64,000 bases of DNA from Pseudomonas paraeruginosa PA7 (GCF_000017205.1 NC_009656.1:1306001-1370000); one strand, 5' to 3'; shown: positions 1 to 10,249, counted from the first letter of the stretch. The notes: generated by a model not told the origin, from the sequence alone. Numbers and translations: made by a program.

Positions 1-1
1 C

Positions 2-205
2 CGGCCGTTCCACGTGGTCGATGCCCTGGTGACCAACTTCCACCTGCCCGAATCGACCCTGCTGATGCTGGTCTCGGCCTTCGCCGGCTATCCGGAGACC
101 ATGGCCGCCTATGCCGCGGCGGTGGAGCAGGGCTATCGCTTCTTCAGTTACGGTGATGCCATGTTCATCACCCGCAATCCCGCGCCCCGCGGACCCGAGG
201 ACTGA
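2..205 (+). CDS. queA: QueA C-terminal fragment (S-adenosylmethionine:tRNA ribosyltransferase-isomerase)
   Basis: The window opens inside this gene, and only its last 67 codons are present. The translated tail contains the conserved stretch [20 protein letters not shown], typical of the QueA C-terminus, and ends in TGA at 203-205. QueA transfers and rearranges the ribosyl group of SAM onto preQ1 at tRNA position 34 to make epoxyqueuosine. The next gene, tgt, starts three bases later and performs the preceding step of the same pathway, so the two are co-transcribed. The assignment rests on the tail motif plus the tgt neighbour. Confidence 0.95.
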   Translation, partial: RPFHVVDALVTNFHLPESTLLMLVSAFAGYPETMAAYAAAVEQGYRFFSYGDAMFITRNPAPRGPED

Positions 206-1336
<1,131 letters not shown>

Positions 1337-1379
1337 CTTTCCTTTATCCAACTCTATTGCTTTGTGACAGGAGTGCTAC

Positions 1380-1718
1380 ATGAGCTTTCTAATTCCCGCT
1401 GCCTACGCCGACGCAGCCGCTCCGGCAGCCGCTGGCCCGGCCGGCACCGGTTTCGAGTGGGTCTTCCTGGTCGGTTTCCTGGTCATCTTCTACCTGATGA
1501 TCTGGCGCCCCCAGGCCAAGCGCGCGAAGGAACACAAGAACCTGCTGGGCAACCTGCAGAAAGGTGATGAAGTCGTCACTTCCGGCGGGATCGCCGGCAA
1601 GGTGACCAAGGTCGCCGACGATTTCGTCGTGGTCGAGGTTTCCGACAACGTCGAGCTGAAGTTCCAGAAGGCCGCGATTGCCGCCACCCTGCCGAAAGGC
1701 ACCCTGAAAGCGATCTGA
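1380..1718 (+). CDS. yajC: Sec translocon accessory protein YajC
   Basis: A 112-residue single-pass inner-membrane protein. The hydrophobic segment is at about residues 23-43 (FEWVFLVGFLVIFYLMIW), followed by the family motif RPQAKRAKEHKNLL and a small soluble domain (GDEVVTSGGIAGKV). YajC associates with SecDF and SecYEG and modulates protein export. An AGGAG stands seven bases before ATG 1380. It sits between tgt and secD, and a hairpin fills much of the 59-base gap before secD. Confidence 0.97.
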   Translation: MSFLIPAAYADAAAPAAAGPAGTGFEWVFLVGFLVIFYLMIWRPQAKRAKEHKNLLGNLQKGDEVVTSGGIAGKVTKVADDFVVVEVSDNVELKFQKAAIAATLPKGTLKAI

Positions 1719-1733
1719 TTTTCACCTAAACAC

Positions 1734-1764
1734 ATGACGGGGCGCGCAAGGCGCCCCGCGTCAT
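1734..1764 (+). other. Hairpin between yajC and secD
   Basis: ATGAC at 1734-1738 pairs with GTCAT at 1760-1764, and GGGGCGC at 1739-1745 pairs with GCGCCCC at 1751-1757, leaving a two-base bulge and a five-base loop. No T-run follows, so it does not look like an efficient intrinsic terminator. It ends 13 bases before the secD ATG, within reach of the ribosome-binding region. It could set the yajC:secD ratio by RNA processing or by limiting secD initiation (inference). Confidence 0.5.
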
Positions 1765-1777
1765 AACGGGCGGTGTC

Positions 1778-3640
1778 ATGCTCAACAAGTATCCTCTGTG
1801 GAAATATCTGCTGATCCTGGCGGTCCTCGCCGTCGGGTTCATCTATTCCGCACCCAACCTCTACCCGGACGACCCGGCGGTGCAGATCAGCGGTGCCAGC
1901 ACGGCGCTGCAGGTCACCCAGGCCGATGTCGACCGCGCCGCCAAGGCGCTGAGCGACGCCGGTATCGCGGTGAAGGCCGACAGCCTGTCGAAGAAGGGCG
2001 GCCTGATCCGCCTGGTCAAGCAGGACGACCAGCTCCCCGCCAAGGAAGTGGTGCGCCGGACCCTGGGCGACGACTACGTGGTCGCGCTGAACCTGGCCCA
2101 GACCACTCCCGAGTGGCTGCGCAAGCTGGGCGGCAGCCCGATGAAGCTCGGCCTGGACCTGTCCGGCGGCGTGCACTTCCTGTTGGAAGTGGACATGGAC
2201 AAGGCGGTCGATGCGCGCCTGAAGGTCTACGAGAGCGAAGTGAAGAGCCTGCTGCGCAAGGAGCGCGTGCGCTACCGCAGCCTGCCGATCCAGGATCGCG
2301 CGATCCAGCTCGGCTTCACCGACAGCGAGTCCCTGGACAAGGCGCGCAGCCTGATCGCCAAGGACTTCCGCGATTTCGAGGTCGTGCCCGAAGAGCGCAA
2401 CGGCCTGCAGGTCCTGCGTGTCGCCCTGACCCAGGCCAAGCTGGCGGAAATCCGTGAATACTCCATCAAGCAGAACCTCACCACCGTCCGCAACCGGGTC
2501 AACGAGCTGGGCGTGTCCGAGCCGCTGGTGCAGCGCCAGGGCGCCAACCGCATCGTGGTCGAGCTGCCGGGCGTGCAGGACACCGCCGAAGCCAAGCGGA
2601 TCCTCGGCAAGACCGCCAACCTCGAATTCCGCCTGGCCGCCGAGCCGGATGCGCTGAAGTCCGCCACCGAGACCTTCGAGTTCCGCGAGCCGCGCCGTCC
2701 GCCGGTGCCGCTGGAGCGCGGGGTGATCATCACCGGTGACCAGGTCACCGACGCCAGCGCCAGCTTCGACGAGAACGGCCGTCCGCAGGTGAACATCCGT
2801 CTGGATGGCCATGGCGGCGAGCTGATGAACCGGGCGACCCGCAACAACGTCGGCCGCAGCATGGCGGTGGTATTCATCGAGCAGAAGCCGGTGACCCGCT
2901 ATACCAAGCAGATGGTCGATGGCGTCGAGAAGGAAGTGGCGGTCCCGGCGTTCAAGGAAGAGAAGCAGATCATCAGCCTGGCGACCATCCAGTCGCCGCT
3001 GGGCAACCAGTTCCGCATCACCGGCCTCGACGGTCCGGGCGAGTCCTCCGAACTGGCCCTGCTGCTGCGCGCCGGCGGCCTTGCCGCGCCGATGTACTTC
3101 GCCGAGGAGCGTACCATCGGCCCGAGCCTGGGCGCGGACAACATCGCCAAGGGTATCGACGCGTCGCTGTGGGGCATGGTCTTCGTGTCGCTGTTCATCA
3201 TCGTCATCTACCGCTTCTTCGGCGTGATCGCCACCGTTGCGCTGGCTTTCAACATGGTCATGCTGGTGGCGCTCATGTCGATCCTCGGCGCGACCCTGAC
3301 CCTGCCTGGCATCGCCGGTATCGTGCTGACCATGGGCATGGCGGTGGACGCCAACGTGCTGATCTTCTCGCGGATACGCGAGGAGCTGGCCAATGGCATG
3401 TCGGTCCAGCGGGCGATCCACGAAGGCTTCAACCGCGCCTTCACCGCGATCCTCGACGCCAACCTGACCTCGCTGCTGGTCGGCGGCATCCTCTACGCCA
3501 TGGGCACCGGCCCGGTGAAAGGTTTCGCCGTGACCATGTCGCTCGGCATCATCACCTCGATGTTCACGGCCATCCTGGTCACCCGCGCAATGGTCAACCT
3601 GATCTTCGGCGGGCGTGACTTCAAGAAGCTGTGGATCTAA
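1778..3640 (+). CDS. secD: Protein translocase subunit SecD
   Basis: SecD and SecF form an RND-family proton-driven complex that pulls preproteins across the inner membrane after SecA-dependent threading. The 620-residue product has a first membrane segment at residues 9-26, a large periplasmic domain containing LGLDLSGGVHFLLEVD and the P1 head, then five C-terminal membrane segments with the SecD signature GMAVDANVLIFSRIREE. Length and motifs match P. aeruginosa-type SecD. The stop at 3640 is ten bases before secF, so coupled expression is likely. Confidence 0.98.
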   Translation: MLNKYPLWKYLLILAVLAVGFIYSAPNLYPDDPAVQISGASTALQVTQADVDRAAKALSDAGIAVKADSLSKKGGLIRLVKQDDQLPAKEVVRRTLGDDYVVALNLAQTTPEWLRKLGGSPMKLGLDLSGGVHFLLEVDMDKAVDARLKVYESEVKSLLRKERVRYRSLPIQDRAIQLGFTDSESLDKARSLIAKDFRDFEVVPEERNGLQVLRVALTQAKLAEIREYSIKQNLTTVRNRVNELGVSEPLVQRQGANRIVVELPGVQDTAEAKRILGKTANLEFRLAAEPDALKSATETFEFREPRRPPVPLERGVIITGDQVTDASASFDENGRPQVNIRLDGHGGELMNRATRNNVGRSMAVVFIEQKPVTRYTKQMVDGVEKEVAVPAFKEEKQIISLATIQSPLGNQFRITGLDGPGESSELALLLRAGGLAAPMYFAEERTIGPSLGADNIAKGIDASLWGMVFVSLFIIVIYRFFGVIATVALAFNMVMLVALMSILGATLTLPGIAGIVLTMGMAVDANVLIFSRIREELANGMSVQRAIHEGFNRAFTAILDANLTSLLVGGILYAMGTGPVKGFAVTMSLGIITSMFTAILVTRAMVNLIFGGRDFKKLWI

Positions 3641-3650
3641 GGGGGCTGAG

Positions 3651-4571
3651 ATGAATATCAAGATCGGTACCATCAACTTCATGGGCATTCGCAACGTTGC
3701 GTTTGCCGTCACCCTGATCCTCACCGTCATCGCCCTGGGCAGCTGGTTCACCAAGGGCATCAACTTCGGCCTCGACTTCACCGGCGGTACGCTGATCGAG
3801 CTGACCTACGAGCAACCGGCCGATCTCGGCAAGGTGCGTGGGCAACTGGTCGGCGCCGGCTACGAGGACGCCGTGGTGCAGAGCTTCGGCGATGCCCGCG
3901 ACGTGCTGGTGCGCATGCCCAGCGAGGATCCCGAGCTGGGCAAGAAGGTCGCCGCTGCGCTGCAACAGGCCGATACCGGCAACCCGGCGAGCCTGAAGCG
4001 GGTCGAGTACGTCGGCCCGCAGGTGGGTGAGGAACTGCGCGACCAGGGCGGCCTCGGCATGCTCCTGGCGCTGGGCGGGATCCTGCTGTACGTCGGCTTC
4101 CGCTTCCAGTGGAAGTTCGCCCTCGGCGCGATCCTCTCGCTGGTGCATGACGCCATCATCGTGATGGGCGTGCTGTCGTTCTTCCAGGTGACCTTCGACC
4201 TGACCGTGCTCGCCGCGGTGCTGGCGGTGGTCGGCTATTCGCTGAACGACACCATCGTGATCTTCGACCGGGTGCGGGAAAACTTCCGCGTGCTGCGCAA
4301 GGCCAGCCTGATCGAGAACCTGAACATCTCCACCAGCCAGACCCTGTTGCGCACCATCGCCACCTCGGTGTCCACGCTGCTGGCGATCGCCGCGCTGCTG
4401 TTCTTCGGCGGCGACAACCTGTTCGGTTTCTCCATCGCCCTGTTCGTCGGGGTTCTGGCGGGAACCTACTCGTCGATCTACATCGCCAACGTGGTGCTGA
4501 TCTGGCTGAACCTGACCAGCGAGGACCTGATCCCGCCGCAGGCCAAGGACACCGTCGACGATCGCCCCTGA
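3651..4571 (+). CDS. secF: Protein translocase subunit SecF
   Basis: The 306-residue partner of SecD. It starts MNIKIGTINFMGIRN after the purine-rich GGGGGCTGAG at 3641-3650. The same frame is open further upstream but would overlap secD, so ATG 3651 is preferred. The first transmembrane segment is at residues 16-37, followed by NFGLDFTGGTLIE and then the C-terminal helices with the SecF signature GYSLNDTIVIFDRVREN. It closes the yajC-secD-secF unit; an intrinsic terminator begins 43 bases after the stop. Confidence 0.98.
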   Translation: MNIKIGTINFMGIRNVAFAVTLILTVIALGSWFTKGINFGLDFTGGTLIELTYEQPADLGKVRGQLVGAGYEDAVVQSFGDARDVLVRMPSEDPELGKKVAAALQQADTGNPASLKRVEYVGPQVGEELRDQGGLGMLLALGGILLYVGFRFQWKFALGAILSLVHDAIIVMGVLSFFQVTFDLTVLAAVLAVVGYSLNDTIVIFDRVRENFRVLRKASLIENLNISTSQTLLRTIATSVSTLLAIAALLFFGGDNLFGFSIALFVGVLAGTYSSIYIANVVLIWLNLTSEDLIPPQAKDTVDDRP

Positions 4572-4614
4572 GGCGCTCTGGTTCGGTGCTCCGGCGCCTG
4601 CCGGTCACTCGAGG

Positions 4615-4639
4615 ACTCCCGCTTTTTGCGGGAGTTTTC
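4615..4639 (+). terminator. Intrinsic terminator after secF
   Basis: Perfect eight-base stem ACTCCCGC (4615-4622) / GCGGGAGT (4628-4635) with a TTTTT loop and a T-rich tail. It separates secDF from the following glycine-zipper gene. Confidence 0.85.
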
Positions 4640-4754
4640 GTAGCTGTGCCACTGAAGCGTTTGTCGGAAACCAGGAACTTGCTCGCTTTTGGCCAGTCCT
4701 AGGCAAGGCAAAGGGCGAAGATAGCCCGCATTGGATGAAAGCCAGGAGGTACAT

Positions 4755-5303
4755 GTGAACAAGTCGATGCTCGTCGGGGCCGTTCTGGGTGCCGTAGGCG
4801 TGACCGCGGGTGGCGCAGTGGCCACCTATAGCCTGGTGGATCGCGGTCCCGACTACGCCGAGGTCGTCGCTGTCCAGCCGGTCAAGGAAACCATCAAGAC
4901 GCCGCGCCAGGTCTGCAAGGACGTGGCCGTGACCCGCCAGCGCCCGGTCAAGGACCAGCACCAGATCGCCGGTACCGCCATCGGCGCGGTGGTCGGCGGC
5001 CTGCTGGGCAACCAGATCGGCGGCGGCACCGGCAAGAAGATTGCCACCGTGGCCGGCGCCGTCGGTGGCGGCTACGCCGGCAACAAGGTGCAGGAAGGCA
5101 TGCAGGAGCGTGATACCTACACCACCACCGAGACGCGCTGCAGCACCGTGCATGACCGCAGCGAGAAGGTCGTCGGCTACGACGTGAAGTACATGCTCGA
5201 CGGCAAGGCCGGGCAGATCCGCATGGATCGCGACCCGGGCAGCCAGATTCCGGTCGACAAGAACGGCCGACTGGTCCTCAGCCAGGGCGAAGTGCTGCGC
5301 TGA
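4755..5303 (+). CDS. Glycine-zipper membrane protein, SlyB/17-kDa antigen-like
   Basis: The chosen start is GTG 4755, preceded by a strong AGGAGG at 4744-4749, giving 182 residues; an upstream TTG in frame has no comparable site. Residues 4-27 form a hydrophobic N-terminal signal or anchor (MLVGAVLGAVGVTAGGAVATYSLV) without a lipobox cysteine. Residues 76-112 are a glycine-zipper pair (GTAIGAVVGGLLGNQIGGG...VAGAVGGGYAGNKVQE), as in Rick_17kDa_Anti and SlyB-type envelope proteins. The C-terminal domain resembles other Pseudomonas proteins of this type. The role is unproven, probably envelope integrity. It is monocistronic between two terminators. Confidence 0.8.
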   Translation: MNKSMLVGAVLGAVGVTAGGAVATYSLVDRGPDYAEVVAVQPVKETIKTPRQVCKDVAVTRQRPVKDQHQIAGTAIGAVVGGLLGNQIGGGTGKKIATVAGAVGGGYAGNKVQEGMQERDTYTTTETRCSTVHDRSEKVVGYDVKYMLDGKAGQIRMDRDPGSQIPVDKNGRLVLSQGEVLR

Positions 5304-5320
5304 GCAGAGGTTCCCGGTAA

Positions 5321-5356
5321 TGCGAAAGGGCGTCGGAAGACGCCCTTTCGCATTTT
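5321..5356 (+). terminator. Strong terminator after the glycine-zipper gene
   Basis: Perfect 14-base stem TGCGAAAGGGCGTC (5321-5334) / GACGCCCTTTCGCA (5339-5352) with a GGAA loop, then TTTT. It faces a separate minus-strand terminator for suhB. Confidence 0.92.
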
Positions 5357-5364
5357 CCAGGCGA

Positions 5365-5390
5365 TAAAAAACCCGGCGCCTGGCCGGGTT
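5365..5390 (-). terminator. Terminator of suhB
   Basis: On the minus strand AACCCGGC (5390-5383) pairs with GCCGGGTT (5377-5370) and is followed by TTTTTTAT. It begins 15 bases after the suhB stop. Confidence 0.85.
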
Positions 5391-5405
5391 CTTCATGGCG
5401 CCTGG

Positions 5406-6221
5406 TCAGCGCTTCAGCGCTGGCGGCAGGTGCGGCTGGATGGTGGTCAGCAGTGCCTTGAAGCACTTGGTGTTGCCGGCGACGATGTGGCCCTTCTCGA
5501 GGAACTCGTGGCTGCCGGTGAAATCGCTCACCAGGCCGCCGGCTTCCTGTACCAGCAGTGCGCCGGCAGCCATGTCCCACTCGGACAGGCCGAACTCCCA
5601 GAAGGCATCGAAGCGGCCGGCGGCGACATAGGCCAGGTCCAGGCTGGCGGCGCCGGCGCGACGGATGCCGGCGGTCTGGCCGACCAGGCTGCGGAACATG
5701 TTCAGGTAGTTGTCGAGGTGGTCGATCTGACTGTCGCGGAACGGGAAGCCGGTGCCGAGCAGGGCGCCCTCCAGGCTCTTGCGCCCGCTGACGCGCAGGC
5801 GACGACCGTTGAGGGCGGCGCCGCGGCCACGGCTGGCGGTGAATTCTTCCTGGCGGACCGGGTCGAGGACCACGGCGTGCTCCAGGCGGCCCTTGTACTT
5901 GCAGGCGATGCTCACGGCGAAGTGCGGCACGCCATGGATGAAGTTGGTGGTGCCATCCAGCGGGTCGATCACCCAGAGGTAGTCGGCGCCTTCGCCGCTG
6001 CCTTCGATGAAACCGCCTTCCTCGCCCATGATGGAGTGGGTCGGATAGGCCTTGCGCAGGGCGGCGACGATGGTCTGCTCGGCGGCGCGGTCGACCTCGG
6101 TCACGTAGTCCTTGGCATCCTTCTCGTTGACCGAGATGACATCCAGGCGTTCGATGGAGCGGAAAATCAGTTCACCGGCGCTGCGAGCGGCGCGCAGGGC
6201 GATATTCAGCATAGGCTGCAT
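5406..6221 (-). CDS. suhB: Inositol monophosphatase family protein SuhB
   Basis: The 271-residue product carries the Mg2+-dependent phosphatase motifs of the IMPase family: Glu67 in GEEGG, DPLDGTTNF with Asp86 and Asp89, and WDMAAGALLVQEAGG near the C-terminus. SuhB hydrolyses inositol-1-phosphate in vitro. In bacteria it also acts in rRNA transcription antitermination, and in P. aeruginosa it affects virulence regulation (family knowledge). The start MQPMLNIALRAA at 6221 gives the usual family length; the frame is open further upstream but that extension overlaps trmJ and lacks homology. It is divergent from trmJ. Confidence 0.95.
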   Translation of the reverse strand: MQPMLNIALRAARSAGELIFRSIERLDVISVNEKDAKDYVTEVDRAAEQTIVAALRKAYPTHSIMGEEGGFIEGSGEGADYLWVIDPLDGTTNFIHGVPHFAVSIACKYKGRLEHAVVLDPVRQEEFTASRGRGAALNGRRLRVSGRKSLEGALLGTGFPFRDSQIDHLDNYLNMFRSLVGQTAGIRRAGAASLDLAYVAAGRFDAFWEFGLSEWDMAAGALLVQEAGGLVSDFTGSHEFLEKGHIVAGNTKCFKALLTTIQPHLPPALKR

Positions 6222-6372
6222 GGAGAGGTCACCTGGGTCGTTAAAGAAAGCCGGCCATTCTAGCAGAAACCGATGGCGTTTGAAGGGCGGCCTGTCGGTC
6301 TCGTGGCATAAAGCTGACCTCTGCTGTAGGATTTCACACCCTTTTGCAACTTGGCGTTGGAGAGCATCGGCG

Positions 6373-7146
6373 TTGCTCGACCGAATTCGTGTGGTGTTGG
6401 TCAACACCAGCCATCCCGGCAACATCGGCGGGGCGGCCCGTGCCATGAAGAACATGGGCCTGTCGCAGCTGGTGCTGGTACAGCCGGAAAGCTTCCCCCA
6501 TGGCGACGCGGTGGCGCGGGCCTCCGGTGCCACCGACATCCTCGATGCCGCGCGGGTGGTCGACAGCCTGGAAGAGGCGCTGGTCGGCTGCAGCGTGGTG
6601 CTCGGCACCAGCGCGCGCGACCGGCGCATTCCCTGGCCGCTGCTCGACCCGCGCGAGTGCGCGGCGACCTGCCTGGAGCACCTGGAGGCCAATGGCGAGG
6701 CGGCCCTGGTGTTCGGTCGCGAATACGCGGGCCTGACCAACGAGGAATTGCAACGCTGCCAGTTCCATGTGCACATCCCGTCCGATCCGGAGTTCGGTTC
6801 GCTGAATCTCGCGGCCGCGGTCCAGGTGCTCACCTACGAGGTGCGCATGGCCTGGCTGGCGGCCCAGGGCAAGCCGACCAAGATGGAAAAGTTCGAGTCC
6901 ACCTCGATGCTCAACACCGAACTGGTAACGGCCGACGAGTTGGAGCTTTACTACGCGCACCTGGAGAAGACGCTGATCGATATCGGCTTCCTCGACCCGG
7001 AGAAGCCGCGCCACCTGATGTCGCGTCTGCGGCGCCTGTATGGGCGCAGCGCGATCAGCAAGCTGGAAATGAATATCCTGCGCGGGATCCTGACCGAAAC
7101 CCAGAAGGTGGCCCGAGGCCTGACCTACAAGCGGAGTGACGACTGA
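6373..7146 (+). CDS. trmJ: tRNA (cytidine/uridine-2'-O-)-methyltransferase TrmJ
   Basis: A SPOUT-class SAM-dependent methyltransferase acting on tRNA nucleotide 32; the P. aeruginosa enzyme has been linked to oxidative-stress tolerance. The start is an unusual TTG at 6373, supported by GGAGAG at 6359-6364 and by homology beginning at [19 protein letters not shown]; there is no ATG at the right place. The product is 257 residues. Motifs: [16 protein letters not shown] (1), [15 protein letters not shown] (2) and [19 protein letters not shown] (3, trefoil knot). It overlaps cysE by one base (TGATG), so the pair is translationally coupled. Confidence 0.95.
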   Translation: MLDRIRVVLVNTSHPGNIGGAARAMKNMGLSQLVLVQPESFPHGDAVARASGATDILDAARVVDSLEEALVGCSVVLGTSARDRRIPWPLLDPRECAATCLEHLEANGEAALVFGREYAGLTNEELQRCQFHVHIPSDPEFGSLNLAAAVQVLTYEVRMAWLAAQGKPTKMEKFESTSMLNTELVTADELELYYAHLEKTLIDIGFLDPEKPRHLMSRLRRLYGRSAISKLEMNILRGILTETQKVARGLTYKRSDD

Positions 7147-7922
7147 TGTTCGAACGTGTGCGTGAAGATATCCAAAGCGTATTCCACCGTGATCCGGCGG
7201 CTCGCAACGCACTCGAGGTTCTCACCTGTTACCCGGGGCTGCATGCCGTCTGGCTGCACCGGCTGGCCCACGGCCTGTGGGCGTCGGGCTGGAAGTGGCT
7301 GGCGCGCCTGGTGTCCAACTTCGGTCGCTGGATGACCGGCATCGAGATCCACCCGGGGGCGAAGATCGGTCGGCGCTTCTTCATCGATCACGGGATGGGC
7401 ATCGTCATCGGCGAGACTGCCGAGATCGGCGACGACGTTACCCTCTACCAAGGTGTCACCCTGGGCGGCACCACCTGGAACAAGGGCAAGCGTCACCCGA
7501 CCCTGGGCAACAACGTGGTGGTCGGCGCCGGCGCCAAGGTGCTCGGTCCGTTCACCGTCGGCGAGGGCGCCAAGGTCGGTTCCAACGCCGTGGTGACCAA
7601 GGAAGTGCCGCCGGGCGCGACGGTAGTCGGCATTCCCGGGCGCATCATCATGCGCGAGGACTCCGAGCAGCAGGCCAAGCGCCAGGCCATGGCGGAGAAG
7701 CTCGGCTTCGACGCTTACGGGGTCAGCCAGGACATGCCGGACCCGGTGGCGCGTGCCATTGGTCAGTTGCTCGATCACCTGCAGGCGGTCGACGGGCGCC
7801 TCGAGGGCATGTGCCAGGCGCTCACCGCGCTGGGCAGCGACTACAGCGCCAAGGATCTGCCCGTCCTGCGCGAAGAGGATTTCGCCGGGGTCAAGGACGA
7901 GGAAGACAAGCCGGCCGTGTAA
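7146..7922 (+). CDS. cysE: Serine O-acetyltransferase
   Basis: CysE makes O-acetylserine from serine and acetyl-CoA, the committed step of cysteine synthesis. The 258-residue product has an N-terminal helical domain and a left-handed beta-helix of hexapeptide repeats (about residues 75-160), including [20 protein letters not shown] and the active-site loop [19 protein letters not shown]. It starts within the trmJ stop codon. Its position just upstream of iscR-iscS places a cysteine-supply enzyme beside the cysteine desulfurase, which consumes cysteine. Confidence 0.96.
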   Translation: MFERVREDIQSVFHRDPAARNALEVLTCYPGLHAVWLHRLAHGLWASGWKWLARLVSNFGRWMTGIEIHPGAKIGRRFFIDHGMGIVIGETAEIGDDVTLYQGVTLGGTTWNKGKRHPTLGNNVVVGAGAKVLGPFTVGEGAKVGSNAVVTKEVPPGATVVGIPGRIIMREDSEQQAKRQAMAEKLGFDAYGVSQDMPDPVARAIGQLLDHLQAVDGRLEGMCQALTALGSDYSAKDLPVLREEDFAGVKDEEDKPAV

Positions 7923-7970
7923 TGCGCGGTCGGCGGCTTTCTGCTACCATGTGGCGCCCTGAATTCGCTT

Positions 7971-7995
7971 ATTCCCGAGTAATTTGATCGGTCTT
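7971..7995 (-). promoter_or_regulatory. Candidate upstream IscR type 1 site
   Basis: Read on the minus strand, these 25 bases match about 17 positions of the E. coli type 1 IscR consensus and share the half TTACTCGGG with the downstream site. The matching half-sites form an 11-base inverted repeat (CCCGAGTAATT 7974-7984, AATTACTCGGG 8007-8017). The site ends exactly where the next one begins. Confidence 0.55.
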
Positions 7996-8020
7996 ATAGT
8001 TGACCTAATTACTCGGGTAA
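7996..8020 (+). promoter_or_regulatory. Candidate IscR type 1 site over the isc promoter
   Basis: The sequence from ATAGTTGACC to ACTCGGGTAA follows the E. coli type 1 consensus closely: ATA-S-YY-GAC on the left, YA-TC-RRS-TA on the right. It overlaps the -35 element and part of the spacer, so binding of [2Fe-2S]-IscR should repress the operon. This is consensus comparison only. Confidence 0.7.
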
Positions 8021-8029
8021 GGGCATAAT
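8000..8029 (+). promoter_or_regulatory. isc operon promoter
   Basis: -35 TTGACC (8000-8005) and -10 CATAAT (8024-8029), spacer 18 bases, 35 bases before the iscR ATG. Confidence 0.75.
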
Positions 8030-8064
8030 TCGTGTCAACCGAATGATCCCGATGGGAATAGCCC

Positions 8065-8556
8065 ATGCGTCTGACCACCAAAGGCCGCTACGCCGTAACC
8101 GCCATGCTCGACCTGGCGCTGCATGCTCAGCAAGGTCCGGTCTCGCTGGCCGATATCTCCGAACGCCAAGGTATTTCCCTGTCCTACCTCGAACAGCTGT
8201 TCGCCAAGTTGCGCCGTGGCAACCTGGTGACCAGCGTGCGCGGCCCCGGTGGCGGCTACCAGCTGTCCCGGCACATGTCGGGCATCCATGTCGCGCAGGT
8301 GATCGACGCGGTCAACGAATCCGTCGACGCCACCCGCTGCCAGGGGCAGGGCGATTGCCATTCCGGTGATACCTGCCTCACCCACCACCTGTGGTGCGAC
8401 CTCAGTTTGCAGATCCATGAGTTCCTCAGTGGCATCAGCCTGGCCGATCTGGTCAGCCGCCAGGAGGTCCAGGAAGTCGCACTGCGCCAGGACGAACGCC
8501 GTTGCTCAGGCAAGACGCCTCGTCTCGACAAGATTGAAGCGTCCGCCATCGACTGA
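8065..8556 (+). CDS. iscR: Iron-sulfur cluster regulator IscR
   Basis: An Rrf2-family winged-helix repressor of 163 residues. The N-terminal [18 protein letters not shown] and recognition region ([21 protein letters not shown]) are classical. The [2Fe-2S] ligands Cys92, Cys98, Cys104 and His107 are all present in the CxxxxxCxxxxxCxxH pattern. IscR senses cluster status: holo-protein represses type 1 sites, apo-protein acts on type 2 sites. It is first in the isc operon, and its two candidate operators lie immediately upstream, implying autorepression. Confidence 0.98.
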
Positions 8557-8585
8557 GCAGGGCGCCAGCCTGTAGGAGTTACCTG

Positions 8586-9800
8586 ATGAAATTGCCGATC
8601 TACCTCGATTACTCCGCGACCACCCCCGTCGATCCCCGCGTCGCCCAGAAGATGAGCGAATGCCTGCTGATGGACGGCAACTTCGGCAACCCGGCATCGC
8701 GTTCCCACGTGTTCGGCTGGAAGGCCGAGGAAGCCGTGGAAAACGCCCGTCGCCAGGTGGCCGAGCTGGTCAACGCCGACCCCCGCGAGATCGTCTGGAC
8801 CTCCGGCGCGACCGAGTCCGACAACCTGGCGATCAAGGGCGTCGCGCACTTCTACTCGGGCAAGGGCAAGCACATCATCACCTCGAAGATCGAGCACAAG
8901 GCAGTCCTGGATACCTGCCGCCAGCTGGAGCGCGAGGGTTTCGAGGTGACCTACCTGGAGCCGGGCGAAGACGGCCTGATCACTCCGGCGATGGTCGAGG
9001 CGGCGCTGCGTGACGACACCATCCTGGTCTCGGTCATGCATGTGAACAACGAGATCGGCACTATCAACGACATCGCCGCCATCGGCGAGCTGACCCGCTC
9101 CCGCGGCGTGCTGTTCCACGTCGACGCCGCGCAGTCGACCGGCAAGGTCGAGATCGACCTGGACAAGCTCAAGGTCGACCTGATGTCCTTCTCCGCGCAC
9201 AAGACCTACGGCCCGAAAGGCATCGGCGCGCTCTACGTGCGCCGCAAGCCGCGCGTCCGCATCGAGGGGCAGATGCACGGAGGCGGCCACGAGCGCGGCA
9301 TGCGTTCCGGGACCCTGGCCACCCACCAGATCGTCGGCATGGGCGAAGCCTTCCGCATCGCCCGGGAAGAAATGGCCCAGGAGAGCGCCCACGTGCTGGC
9401 GCTCCGCGACCGCTTCTTCGCCCAGATCGACGGCCTGGAAGAACTCTACATCAACGGCAGCATGACCTCCCGCGTCCCGCACAACCTCAACGTCAGCTTC
9501 AACTACGTCGAGGGCGAGTCGCTGATCATGGCGCTCAAGGACCTCGCGGTCTCCTCCGGCTCGGCCTGCACCTCGGCGTCCCTGGAACCGTCCTACGTGC
9601 TGCGCGCCCTGGGCCGCAACGACGAGCTGGCGCATAGCTCCATCCGCTTCACCTTCGGTCGCTTCACCACCGAGGAAGAGATCGACTATGCCGCGCAGAA
9701 GGTGGTCGAGGCCGTTTCCAAGCTGCGCGAACTGTCGCCGCTGTGGGATATGTACAAAGAGGGCGTCGACCTGTCGCAGGTCGAATGGCAGGCGCACTGA
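8586..9800 (+). CDS. iscS: Cysteine desulfurase IscS
   Basis: A PLP enzyme that removes sulfur from cysteine as a persulfide and passes it to IscU and to tRNA-thiolation proteins. The 404-residue product has the PLP-binding Lys206 in [10 protein letters not shown] and the catalytic mobile-loop Cys328 in [13 protein letters not shown], at the same positions as in E. coli IscS. It follows iscR by 29 bases with TAGGAG upstream of ATG. Confidence 0.98.
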
Positions 9801-9835
9801 GCGCCTCGTGCCCCGGAAAAACGTGAGGATTAGCC

Positions 9836-10222
9836 ATGGCATATAGCGAAAAGGTCATCGACCACTACGAAAACCCGCGCAACGTCGGCAAGCTCGACGC
9901 CGCCGATCCCAACGTCGGCACCGGCATGGTCGGCGCTCCGGCCTGCGGCGACGTGATGCGCCTGCAGATCAAGGTCAACGAGCAGGGCGTGATCGAAGAC
10001 GCCAAGTTCAAGACCTACGGCTGCGGTTCCGCCATCGCCTCCAGTTCCCTCGCCACCGAGTGGATGAAGGGCAAGACCCTGGACGAGGCGGAAACCATCA
10101 AGAACACCACCATCGCCGAAGAGCTGGCCCTGCCACCGGTGAAGATCCACTGCTCGGTACTCGCCGAAGACGCCATCAAGGCCGCCGTCCGCGACTACAA
10201 GCAGAAGAAGGGTTTGCTCTAA
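9836..10222 (+). CDS. iscU: Iron-sulfur cluster scaffold IscU
   Basis: A 128-residue scaffold on which [2Fe-2S] clusters are assembled. It has the three conserved cysteines, Cys37 (PACGD), Cys63 (GCGSA) and Cys106 (HCS), and the HscA-recognition motif LPPVK just before His105-Cys106. Third gene of the operon, 35 bases after iscS. Confidence 0.98.
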   Translation: MAYSEKVIDHYENPRNVGKLDAADPNVGTGMVGAPACGDVMRLQIKVNEQGVIEDAKFKTYGCGSAIASSSLATEWMKGKTLDEAETIKNTTIAEELALPPVKIHCSVLAEDAIKAAVRDYKQKKGLL

Positions 10223-10249
10223 GCCGCTCGTGACGAGTAAGGAGTTGCA

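Noticed and set aside
3615-3650. Longer secF start inside secD
   Set aside because: ATG 3651 has its own purine-rich ribosome site and gives the normal SecF N-terminus.
1490-3781. A 763-codon open frame on the minus strand
   Set aside because: It lies antisense to yajC and secD, has a repetitive Ala/Gly/His/Asp composition typical of GC-rich shadow frames, and shows no known domain.
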